The position numbers were made by a program, and so were the translations under genes. From Zygnema cylindricum (Eukaryota; Streptophyta; Zygnematophyceae; Zygnematales; Zygnemataceae), in assembly GCA_037447655.1 (NCBI GenBank), contig JBBHKE010001068.1, positions 1 through 45,012 on the forward strand: a stretch of 45,012 nt of DNA. Reading direction: 5' to 3'. The notes below the pieces were generated by a model, which saw nothing but the letters and a program-made list of their open reading frames with translations, made no database searches and was not told where the DNA came from. Shown piece by piece: positions 1 through 9,314 of this stretch (the first letter of the stretch is position 1; each line of letters starts with the position of its first letter).

Positions 1-516
1 CCTAAAATGTACGAACATAGACGGACACTGTACGTATGTGTAGAAATAATGTACGGGTACAAAGCAAGGTACGCATTTTATTAACTTTTCAACATCGTTT
101 GATGCGTACCGTACGTAGTATTCGTTATTTTATACCGTGCGTAATATGCGCACGGGACATCTATGGGTTCATGACTTCATGGTTCAGTGTGCTGTGCTGT
201 AATTTTAACTTGACGTCACTCGGTACGAAAATCTTAAAGACTCAAACCATGCGCCTGAGAGTTTTTCCCTTAGTTCAAAAGTGGGCGTTTTTATGGTAGG
301 CCTTTGGTAGGCGCACAAAACTTAGCACAAAACTCGCGCAGAGTAGGCACTGTTTGTGTGTGCGTTGTGCACACTCTTGTACGAACGTACAAATATGACG
401 TATCGTCATAAAACAGCGCACGCCGCCGTACGAATTTTTTTAGCGAACTGACACGGCGTAGGATGACATTCCGCGGGAAAAAAAACCCGGAAAAATAAAA
501 AACGCGGACGTAAGTC
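1..516. other. Intergenic repeat debris, no gene
   Basis: No credible coding region is visible. The stretch is rich in CGTACG-like words. Around 205-240 a TGACGTCA-containing segment faintly resembles the block conserved in the repeat units at 16085-16143 and 31400-31470. Positions about 272-303 resemble the central part of the foldback element at 15122-16027 (AGTTCAAAAG followed by GGGCG and GTAGGCC). It is therefore probably old transposon material into which the hAT-type element starting at 517 was inserted. Confidence 0.4.
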
Positions 517-1381
517 TAGTGTTGTGTATCGGGAAAAACTTATCGCGATAACACCGATACCGATAGTTATCGGTTATCAAACGGTCAGAAGTACCGATAT
601 ATCAGTCCGAGACCAACAAATTCCATATCGGCGATAACTATAAAAATATATAGTACGCATACTATATTACCTTATTAAATACTGTATTATACTATTTACA
701 TTATATAGCGTGGCATGCCACGTATACGAATCTGTTCCGTAACTATTTAACTGAAAATTATTACGGACAACGCGGCACAGAAAACGTTGGCCGGTTAACT
801 GAACAAAATATTTTTACGGCGACGTACGAAATTTACAAACAAACTGGTGAACATGGAACGGAAAAAGGACGGCGGACACAAAGTACAACGGACGCAAAAT
901 AATATTTTGCGCGCCGCCAGAATCGAACGGACGACTTGGAATAAAGAAGTACGAGCGGACGGCCAGCGTGAGCGTTGGCATCCCGGAATGGCTCTTTTGG
1001 CAGCTTACGCCAAAAAAGCTGACAGATTGACACGTGGCATGTGTCCAGTGGATCTCAACGAATAAAGGGACAAAGCCATGGCGTCGGATGTGAAAGGCAC
1101 ATCGTTTATATTGGATCTGTACCAAAACCGTACAGACGTCATGGCGGCTACTGTACTTTTTGCGCGTCCGGGGAATAAGACGTACAACTGAGTGTACATG
1201 CCGTACATTTATCGCCGATAGTTATCGTTATCGGTGTTATCGCCGATAAGTACCCGATGTTATCGGTTACTTATCGGCGATAAGACCAATAACGATATAT
1301 CGAACCAATATATCGATTATCGAGAACCCGAAAAAAGGTCCATATCGGTTATCAATAAATGCTTACCGATGCACAACACTA
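517..1381. mobile_element. hAT-type non-autonomous transposon, copy 1
   Basis: The element starts with TAGTGTTGTGTATCGG and ends with the near inverse (CCGATGCACAACACTA). It is flanked by GTAAGTC on both sides (510-516 and 1382-1388), seven bases of an expected 8 bp hAT duplication. About 150 bp at each end is packed with TATCG and CCGATA words, many forming palindromes, as expected of subterminal transposase-binding repeats. The interior (about 847-1208) is shared with the copy at 30130-30951, so both belong to one 0.8-0.9 kb family. No transposase reading frame is present, so any movement would need an enzyme supplied elsewhere. The hAT assignment rests on TIR form and duplication length, not on a protein. 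Confidence 0.85.
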
Positions 1382-1706
1382 GTAAGTCCTATCGTAAGTT
1401 GTGTTATGGGATTTTCATGTGATCTTCTTACATCGCTACTTTGATCCGCGACCGTCCGATCGTCCAAATCTGTCGGTATAAATAAAAAAATACCTCAAAA
1501 CTCACGGAAAAATAAAAATTAATGTTTTTCAAAATTTAGACATGACGTTTAATTCTCTATCGATCAATGTGCAACTCAACCCTGCTACTATTATTTTTCA
1601 ATTTGCGACCAATACAATATGGGTCTTAAGGCCATATTGTATGTTTTGCGTACAATAGGCATATTGTATAGGCCTACTTTCACCTACTTTTGAACTATGG
1701 TTTTTC
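1382..1706 (+). mobile_element. Single arm of foldback element family
   Basis: This matches the right arm of the foldback element at 15587-16027, including the words TAAGTTGTGTTATGGG, GACCGTCCGATCGTCCAAAT and the outer end CACCTACTTTTGAACTAT. It differs by scattered substitutions and lacks one copy of an internal repeat. The hAT-type element 517-1381 interrupts it. The opposite arm is not clearly present upstream, so this is either a half element or a copy broken by the insertion. Confidence 0.7.
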
Positions 1707-2126
1707 CCTATCGTTTTCTGCTTAGTTTAACGTTCTATGTGTGGGGGATGTCTACGACAAAGTTTAACGATAACAGCATTGGATTGCGTATCACATGTGC
1801 ATTTAAATTAACCGATGACGGAGCAGGAACCGGACATAGAACAATGTTGACGAAAACGACATTTCTAAGTCAACGGCCGGCAACGTTTGACGAATCTTCC
1901 AACTTCGCCCCATATTGAAAATTTGAAACCCTAACTAAGTATCGACTGCTTATCTACCTTCAGTCTAGGTAACCTTCTTTCAGTTTTTGTGGCAGACTCG
2001 TTAGCGACCTTCTTCTGCCTTTGTTTCTTTATTTCTCTCCTTTGCTTCAGTAGGGAGCTTTTTTGTCTGTTACTTCCGTTGTTTCAAGCTCCAATCGGTT
2101 TTCTTGACCAATAAGACCTGTTGATT
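1707..2126. promoter_or_regulatory. Upstream region of SEC61G
   Basis: About 420 bp separate the foldback arm from the SEC61G start codon. The last 150 bp before the ATG is pyrimidine-rich on the plus strand (repeated CTTCTTT and TTTCT words around 2000-2060), a composition common in promoter and leader regions of housekeeping genes. No TATA box at a convincing distance is visible. The open frame at 1697-1918 looks like chance. Role inferred from position only. Confidence 0.3.
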
Positions 2127-2654
2127 ATGGAAGCAGTAGACTATGTGGTGAGGCCTGTCCAGAACTTTGCAAAGGATAGCATACGACTCGTGAAGAGATG
2201 TCATAAACCAGATAGGAGAGGTATGTTTAAGCTCTCCTATACTTATTTCATCTTGATTTACTTGAAGGATCAGCACTTGGTGTCTGTTTTTCAAAAAACT
2301 GTAAAAAGAATTGCTCTGCATTCTTCAGTTTTATTTTTGGTCACGTTTGAAGTTTTTATCCTATTCTTGGTCTCTGACAACTTCTTCTTTTAGTTACTTT
2401 TCTGTGTTTAAGTCTTGTTCCTTCAACTTGCAGCCAGATCTATTAAATGGTTTATTGGTTGCAGGATTTATTTATTTTTCCCTGTTGTGTGTACTGAAAT
2501 ATGGATCCGTTTCTGTTGCTTTTACCCTTTTTCTCTCACAGAATTCACAAAGGTGGCTTTCCGTACAGCAATTGGATTTATTGTGATGGGTTTTATCGGG
2601 TTTTTTGTGAAGTTGATTTTCATTCCTATTAATAACATCATCGTTGGCTCCTAA
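2127..2654 (+). CDS. SEC61G: Protein transport protein Sec61 subunit gamma
   Basis: Sec61 gamma is the small tail-anchored subunit of the heterotrimeric ER translocon, which clamps Sec61 alpha during co-translational protein import. Two exons: 2127-2220 (ATG at 2127, donor GAG|GTATGT) and 2542-2654 (acceptor CACAG|AATTC), with TAA at 2652-2654; the intron is 321 bp. The 68-residue product matches the usual 68-70 residue plant length. Visible hallmarks are an amphipathic N-terminal helix, the very conserved segment [17 protein letters not shown] across residues 14-30, the exon junction at [13 protein letters not shown], one hydrophobic membrane segment (about residues 40-62) and the C-terminal [10 protein letters not shown]. 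The split codon (G|AA, Glu) restores the frame exactly. The gene appears intact. A 4 x 49 bp tandem array follows 57 bp after the stop and may lie in the 3' untranslated region. Confidence 0.96.
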
Positions 2655-2710
2655 ATAGTCGGTGAGTTTAATGTATGTTTTGGCCACATTACCATGCCAT
2701 AAATTTTATT

Positions 2711-2906
2711 CCTGTTTCTACAGATATAAATCCTAGGCTGTTTTCTAGTTTATACGTTTCCGGTTTCTACAAATGTAATTCCCTGGATTTCCTCTAGTTC
2801 GTAATTTTCCTGTTTCCACAAATATAAATCCTACGTTATTTCTTAGTTTACAATTTTCCTGTTCGACAAGTATAAATCCTAGGTAGTTTTCTAGTTTATG
2901 ATTTGC
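2711..2906. repeat. Tandem array, four 49 bp units
   Basis: Units start at 2711, 2760, 2809 and 2858, exactly 49 bp apart. Each begins CCTGTTTCTACA or a variant (CCGG, CCTGTTCGAC), followed by AATATAAATCCTAGG-like sequence and TTTCTAGTTTA. The units differ at roughly 10-20 percent of positions, so the array is not fresh. It starts 57 bp after the SEC61G stop codon and could be transcribed as part of its 3' end. Confidence 0.85.
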
Positions 2907-2959
2907 AGGGCGTCTTTTTTATGCCACCTGGCTGCTGGTTGTCTAGTCTTCTAGTGTTT

Positions 2960-3186
2960 TTCGGGCAACACCATGCATTGTTATTAGCGTCGTTTTAGTG
3001 TTATTAGCGTATTTTTTTTCGCCACTTTTCCACTTTTCTCTGTGCACATGTGTCCGATTTCCGTTCGGAGACTGCCAATGGGAAGGTAAGATTCTTAGCT
3101 TTCCATCGCAACCCAAGTGTGCACAGAGAAAAGCTGTTTTAAGTTGCTGAAAAAAAATTGACACTAAAGTGATTCACGGTGTAGTT
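2960..3186. mobile_element. Decayed small TIR element
   Basis: The two ends are long imperfect inverted repeats. The left end carries TTAGCGT, a T-run, CGCCACTTTTC and TTTCTCTGTGCACA. The right end carries the reverse: TGTGCACAGAGAAAAG, AAGTTGCTG, an A-run, TTGACACTAAAGTGATTCACGGTG. The same architecture, better preserved, occurs at 14823-15048 (CTCCGTACACACTTGT in place of CTCTGTGCACATGTGT). No coding capacity. The right end is followed by TA, consistent with a TA-target element, but the left boundary is eroded. Confidence 0.65.
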
Positions 3187-5480
3187 TTGGACTTTTTGAA
3201 ATGAAAGGTTTTCGAATTGTTTTGACAATTACCATTCTGTGTGCAGGTTCATATAGGACTGATGAGCTCGTCTGGACAAGCTCAATGGACAGGATTTGAC
3301 TGTTTTAATTGCCTACAGTGACTCTGTCCATGTTGTTTTATGGACGATAGAACACACCTGTAATATTTTCAGGGGCTTTCGTAAAGGTGTTTCCACGTTT
3401 GCATATAGATAGAAGAGGAAGGACCATGATTTTGGGAAATAGCAGTTCTTTACTGCTACGATGTTTGACAAACTTGAAAACCGAAGCAATGTTTGACAAA
3501 CTTGAAAGCAATGTCGCCGTTTTCAGTAAAAACGAGTTCACTTGATCAATAGTACTTATGAAAAAATAATTGTTATAATGTGCACTCCACACAGCAGATT
3601 GGAGTTTGGGGTTGGGATTAATTGTCCCGGAGAGCCTCATCTTATCCCTTTTGTTCTGGATATCAGATAAATTTTGGAAAAATGATGTATCCTGTTTTCT
3701 CCAGTATGATGCATGTGTTTCTGTCAAAGTTGTCAATCAACATTTCACATTTCTTGGATAGTCTGAAATTTCTACTTTAACCTACTGATGTGCTTACTGT
3801 ACTTCCTGATTGTCTTCTCAAGGCTTTTTTTCTTCTTCCTTTCTTTACGGAAACTGCCCTTATTCATTATAATTGCTTCTCTGCGTTCAGTTTGCCGTCT
3901 TCCCACTTTAAAGGTAAGATGACTTCCGGAAACTTCATATTCTCGGGCGTTTCAGTTTGTCCCCTATTTGTACCTTTTGTTGTCGACATGTTTTCACAAA
4001 TGGTGTTGAAGTACTAGTCTAAAAGCCTAAAACCAAGTTCAAGCTCACATGAAGTTCACTCAGGATATGGTACACTGCCCATTTCTACTAAAGTTAATCA
4101 ATCTTCGAGCGAGTGCCTTTTTTGACCCAAATTATAATAACACTCTTTAGTTAAGCGGCCCTCAATGAGTCAAGTAGCAAAACATAATTCAGTGTAGTTC
4201 GTTCTAATAAAGTGTTAACTTCAACATTTTGGTAAACTCTGATAGTGATTGCCAACTTTTTGCAAATCTATCAGAGGCAATAAACAGTCTAGGATAGGTT
4301 AGGTTAGGCTAGGTTAGGTTTATTGAGCTTCTCAATTCCAGACGTGTCCTAGTTACAAGTTTTCATTGATGTATTTTGGTGTTTTATTTTTTACACAGCT
4401 GTTAACTTAAATTGAGGGAAATGTTTTCTTTAACTTCAACCTTTGCCCTGCATGTCCAGTGCTACACTGCCCATCATTTTTAGAGTTAGAGAGTTATTAG
4501 TGTAAATGCAAAATTTGAACGTATAGTACTAATGTAGTGTAGGGAGATGGGATAGATTGTAGTCCACTCCCTTGTAGTGTTGCTAACACTGTTTTATGTT
4601 TCTCAGCCAAGCAATGTCGTGACAGAATTAGTGTTACTAACATTAAAAGAGGCGGACTGTGTGGTTGACAAGTCAGTTCATCATTTTGTCTTTTGCGGAG
4701 ATAATTCTTCAACCCTAAAATAATCCTTTTGGTGCAGTCTTCTCGACAGAATTGGGCTCCCGACAACCCTAGGGATGCACTTGTTCTCCTAAAAATCCTA
4801 GTGAATGCCCCTTGTGAATGTTATTTGTCTGTGGAAACAACTTATAACAGTTGAAGTGCAGAGAGTTAACCGAGGATTAGTGTGGTTACAAGCCCGGTGG
4901 TTCTTAGTATGGGTGAAATAGGTAGTATAAGTGTATGTTTAAGAAAACTGGTAGAGTTTTAAGAGGGAACTGAATGCCCAGAGGCAATAGTTAATCACAT
5001 TCCTCACGTGATATGTACTAATAATGATTTTATGTAATGTTTTGCGACAATATGTGATAATATGTAATGATGTGGTTGAGGAAAGCTTTATGTCATCCAT
5101 GTTTTTGATGTGGCTTAAAATCAGACAATCGATGTTATTTGCAGTCACATGTCCTCCAAAGCTAAGCACTATGCTTAGACACTGAAAAATGATAGCTTGG
5201 TACATTTTTAGGGTTTCGTTTTGTTTTGGGCATTATAAATTTACCTTTCACGCAAAGAGTTGATTCTACGATGTTGAGCGGATTGTCATTGGCTTAAAAT
5301 TTTGAGAATATATAATGGAGTTGTAACTATTTGCCGAAAACCATTTGGTTGTTGACACAGATTATATACAAACTTTGTGGTAGTGTTTGTAGTCGACTTG
5401 ATTCAAATCCTTCTCCTTATACTTTTTTTTTTCTCCTTATACTTTATAGTTTATACCATTGTGAGTATAAGTAAAAACTT
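3187..5480. other. Long non-coding stretch
   Basis: No open frame here has recognisable protein content. Small features: a 28 bp tandem duplication built on ATGTTTGACAAACTTGAAA at 3461-3508; two isolated TACACTGCCCAT ends at 4071 and 4463 that match the TA-flanked TIR family seen at 13262-13418; and a short TAGGTT-type tract at about 4289-4322. The segment from 3245 could include 3' untranslated sequence of SEC61G, but nothing shows this. Confidence 0.4.
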
Positions 5481-5539
5481 CTTGTATTGTAATTGTATTT
5501 TTGTATTTATTTTTGTATTTGAGTCGTGTTCTATGATAT

Positions 5540-5781
5540 TGTTTTGTACTATTGTATTGTATTGAATTATATTGAACTGTATTGTACTTTATTGTATTGT
5601 ATTAAATTGTATCGTATCGTATGGTACGGTATCGTATTGTATTGTATTGTATCGTACCGTATTGTACTGTATTGTATTGTATTGTATCGTATCATATTGT
5701 ATCGTATTGTATCGTATCATACCGCATCGTATTGTATTGTCTTGTATTGTATTGTATTGTATTGTATTGTAGCGTTTTGTA
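5540..5781. repeat. Pentanucleotide satellite (TATTG/TATCG)n
   Basis: About 240 bp of nearly uninterrupted 5 bp units reading GTATT on the plus strand, with frequent T-to-C variants (GTATC) and a few GTACT or GAATT units. A looser lead-in starts near 5482. The long frames rich in Tyr, Cys, Ile and Val that run through it on both strands are translations of the repeat and not genes. Confidence 0.93.
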
Positions 5782-5959
5782 GCACATTCTATAATATTAT
5801 AAAGAAATGGGTTCATCTTGAACTCTGGTATGTTAGCTTGGAAAAAAACTCCTGTTGTGTATTGTTCGTATCTGTGTTTCGTATTCTCCGTATCTGTGTT
5901 TCTTCACGGTGACCTGGAATTGCTTTTTACGGATTTATTTTAAAACTTGTAATTATAAT

Positions 5960-7705
5960 AATGAGCTTTAGGATATTCCACTTTCGTTTACTCCACCTCT
6001 TGGTTTTCAAACCCCTTCTCCCTCCGATGGCATTCGAGTGCTTGGTTGCCCCCTTGGTTCGGATACTTTCGTGACCCAATTCCTTCATGATGCTTTACAG
6101 ACAGATCTAGCCCAAGTGGACGATCTTCCTCGCCTTCCCGATCCCCAAGTTGCTTTTGCTATGTTAACCAGGTGTTTTCCCCACCGCCCTTCCTATCTTA
6201 CTCGTACTTCCCCTCCCACTCCGACATTTATCTCCTCTCTCTCTCGGCTCTTAACGATCGCCTCATAGAAGTCCTCCACACTCTATTAGGTCGGGGGGCA
6301 TTTGATCGCGAGTCTGGCCCGCATTCAGGCATCCCTCCCTGTCTCTACTGGGGGGTTGGGTCTACAATCCATAGCTCGTGTTGCTCCCGCTGCCTACCCG
6401 GGAAGTTGGCGTCTTATTGCTTCCACTCTGGTTTCCTGTTTCTTGGTTGGGGACACCCCCGTTCTAGCTTTTGTTATCCCCCGGGTTTCAGACGGTGTGT
6501 TCGCCTTCCAGCGATCTCTATTGGACGCGTCACGTTCTCTTCCTCCCCATGCCCTAATGGATGTGCCGATTTTCTCCACCCTTGTTACAAAATCTGTTGA
6601 GCGTGTCCAGGAATCGATTTCTGATCGGGTTGTCGCCGCCAATAAATCTGACCTTCTCAAGGCGCTTCCCTCCGATTCTTCGCGTGCCCGTCTTCTCTCT
6701 TGTGGCGGACCTGGTTTTGGGTCTTGGCTTTTCGCTACACCGATTTTGTCCACTCTCCGATTCTCACCGGCTCAATTCACCACCGCCCTCCGGTTTCGCC
6801 TTGGCCTCCCCCATCCTCCTTTACTTGGCTCTCTTGTTTGTGCATGTGGTCGCGTCTTGGGGGCCGATGGTGTCCATTTGCTTCGTTGCTCCCATGGGGG
6901 AGATTTGATCCAGGCGCACGACACTATTCGCGATGCCGTTGCGACTATCGCTTCAGAGGGGAGCTTTTATGTGCGTCGGGAAGTTTCTCATATTATTCCC
7001 AAGCGTCGGATCGATGTTGTTCTGCTTGATGGTGCCCGTCGCATCTTCGGTGATATTGTTTTGGCGAACCCTACTTCACCTACAGTTGTTGGTCAAGGGG
7101 CTCGACATGTTGGGGTAACGGCTCGTGATGCCGCTAAGGCGAAGGAGCGTGATTATGCCCACCGGTACCCTATGGATGACTTTATTCTGATGGCAGTCGA
7201 GATCTTTGGTTGTCTGGGTGTTGCCATGGACGATTTTCTCCGTACTTGCGCTCGACCTGCTTTCGAGCGCCGAGGACCAGGGAGCCCTCCTCCTTCGGTC
7301 CTTACTTCTTTTTATCGTCAACGCTTATCTGTGGCTTTACAACGAGTGCAAGCTTCTATTTTCCTCCAATCGGCTGTTGCTGCTATGGATTGTCGCCAGG
7401 TTCCGGAACTCTCTCAACGTGCTCCCCCAGGATGGGGGTACTTACGGGGTTGCTTTTCGTAGTTATTTAATTAGGTTGGGGTTGGGGTTGTAGTTCTGGC
7501 TTTGTCAATTGCCGTGCTTTTCATTTTGAGTTTGGGTGCTTTTATTTTCCTGGTTGTTGTTTTCTTTTTGTTTTTGTTTTTGTTGTGCTGTTATTTTATT
7601 CCCCTGCTGGTAGTTTTTCAGTTTCGGCCATGCCACCCCTTTTGTACCCCCGGACTCAGATGGTTTACCATCGTGCATTTTAATATATCCTGCGTTTTTT
7701 TTATA
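5960..7705 (+). mobile_element. 5'-truncated LINE (non-LTR retrotransposon)
   Basis: This is the 3' part of a LINE: the end of the reverse transcriptase (thumb region), a zinc-knuckle-like motif, a restriction-like endonuclease and the 3' untranslated region. The catalytic reverse transcriptase core is absent, as in ordinary 5'-truncated insertions. Base composition is markedly more GC- and pyrimidine-rich than the flanks, marking it as foreign to its surroundings. The 3' end carries the segment around GATGGTTTACCATC (7659-7672), also found at 8101-8175 and 40236-40275. No flanking duplication could be recognised, so the exact ends are approximate. Confidence 0.85.
5966..7462 (+). pseudogene. 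LINE polyprotein C-terminus, RT thumb and PD-(D/E)XK nuclease
   Basis: The reading frame enters without a start near 5966 and passes through GIRVLGCPLGSD and a reverse transcriptase thumb-like region. It shifts frame in the TCTCTCTC tract near 6235-6250 and shifts back near the GGGGG run at 6293-6297, then stays open from about 6302 to TAG/TAA-bounded 7462. In that last part are a Cys/His cluster (CACG, nine residues after the second Cys a His, then C three residues on, followed by SHGGD), the HDTIRD motif, and a restriction-like endonuclease core: RRIDVVLLD, GDIVLANP and a Lys in AKAKERDY. The CCHC plus nuclease order is typical of LINEs that cut with a restriction-like enzyme instead of an APE domain. 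Truncation and frameshifts make it non-functional. Confidence 0.85.
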
Positions 7706-7709
7706 AAAG

Positions 7710-9314
7710 CGTGAGACGGAATAACATGACTAAATGGGCTATTTTAACAACGAATTAAAAACGGACAAAAAAATATGAAACCACACTGGAAAAAAATGGA
7801 AACACAAATAAGGATGTGAAAATCAATTTAATTTTATGTTGTTCAAAAATTGCTTTTAACGAAACTGGTGCAAAAAGTGGTGTTTCTGCTCTCATTCATT
7901 TGTTTAATTTTTTGAAACTTTGTTGCAGATTCAATCCAAAAGTGCTATACATACAAATAGCACAAATTTCACAAAGCAACTTTTTTCAGTTTGAGCAAAT
8001 GTTGGAGCTCACTCTCGAAATGAGTTTTATTTCCAAGGGATGTCTTGACTATCCGAACATGCTTATATTGTGAAATGGCAAAACAGCAATAATAACAATA
8101 ATCCTGGACTCAAATGGTTTACCATCGCGCTTTCTAATTCAATCTGCTTTTTTTTTTTTTTTTTTTAATACTATTGGCTATGATCGACAATAATGTACCA
8201 CAAAGTGATTAAGTTACACAAATAGTAAGTTGTCGCCTCCAGCAATTTTAAAGACAAGACTTTATTAAAAAGGTTGGAGAGAAGAAACCTCGGAATGTTG
8301 AGAAGTCCTAAAGAGGTCTAAGCCAAAGGATGACATAAGTTTACACGTGTGTATTGACTAATTTGCAAATGTATAATCAAGAGTTTTCTAATACTTATAA
8401 GTTAAACCTATAACTTTTCGTGAGTGACATTCAAAATGACAAACTGGAATATCGGGTTGACCCGAAGTTGAATCTTAAATTTAACATCAAGATTTTTTTT
8501 TATTTTTTTTTTTTGGCTGTGACAACACCAACTTTGGTTTATGTCAAAACTATGATCCTACCACAGGAACACGACAGAAACAAAAGTCGACCGCAGAATA
8601 TGATTTGAAGGAGAAAGTAATCACCATCTCTACAGGCAGAAAGAGAAAAAAAGGACTAAAACGACCGAGTCGATTTTCGTGGGTTCAAACATTCAATGGT
8701 CAATTTTCACCGACTCATAACGTAACACCATCATTTTCTAAAAAACACTTCTCTAAACATAACAAAGAACATAACAATGCCGAATGGAAACAATCAACAA
8801 AATTTGGAATGATTCGACATTTTTGAAATAATTGGCAACAACTTTTGGCTCGAAAAAAGCTTTTTCGCTAAACAACGAAAATCCTCATTTGCCAAGAAAT
8901 TAAAGTTCCAACAAAACGGAACTGGAAACTGGAAGCTTTGAGCCAGTTATTTATTTAAAAAGCTCACCATGAGGTAAACTTTAACACATGACTTACAAAC
9001 ACATGACTAAAGATACATCTCCTCCCAAAATCGAGCCATTTTTTTCTTTTCTTCCTTCACCTTTCTCTCTCGAAACTTTCCCTAGGAAAATCGACACATC
9101 GTTGTTATTAACTTCTTTATCTTTTGGCAAAAAAAACAAGAAACATCTCTTCTCCTCCTCAAATCCTAGAAGTACAATCCCTTGATTACGTTTCTCCTTT
9201 CGAATAAATCATGTCGTCGGTTCCCATTGGGATAACTGTCACTAAACTCGTAAAAAAAACTGCCTTTTCCTTGTACCTTTGAGACTAATCGAAACTCAAA
9301 ACGTTAAAACGACT
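7710..9314. other. Intergenic region with second LINE tail
   Basis: Between the LINE and the end of the Tim44-related gene there is no supportable coding region. It is A/T-rich with homopolymer runs (T-run at 8151-8166, T-runs at 8492-8513). Apart from the LINE 3' tail at 8101-8175 I see nothing identifiable. The last several hundred bases before 9315 probably hold the 3' untranslated region of the minus-strand gene. Confidence 0.4.
8101..8175 (+). mobile_element. LINE 3' tail, severely truncated copy
   Basis: GGACTCAAATGGTTTACCAT followed by CGCGCTTTCTAAT and a T-rich end matches the 3' terminus of the LINE at 7650-7700 and the segment at 40236. Sequence upstream does not match, so this is either an extreme 5' truncation or a SINE that borrowed the LINE tail. 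Confidence 0.6.

Noticed and set aside
4289-4322. TAGGTT-type tract as an interstitial telomere
   Set aside because: Only about five imperfect units, not matching TTTAGGG or TTAGGG. Too short to support.
5526-5912. Long open frames on both strands rich in Tyr, Cys, Ile, Val
   Set aside because: They are translations of a 5 bp simple repeat, which yields open frames in several phases.
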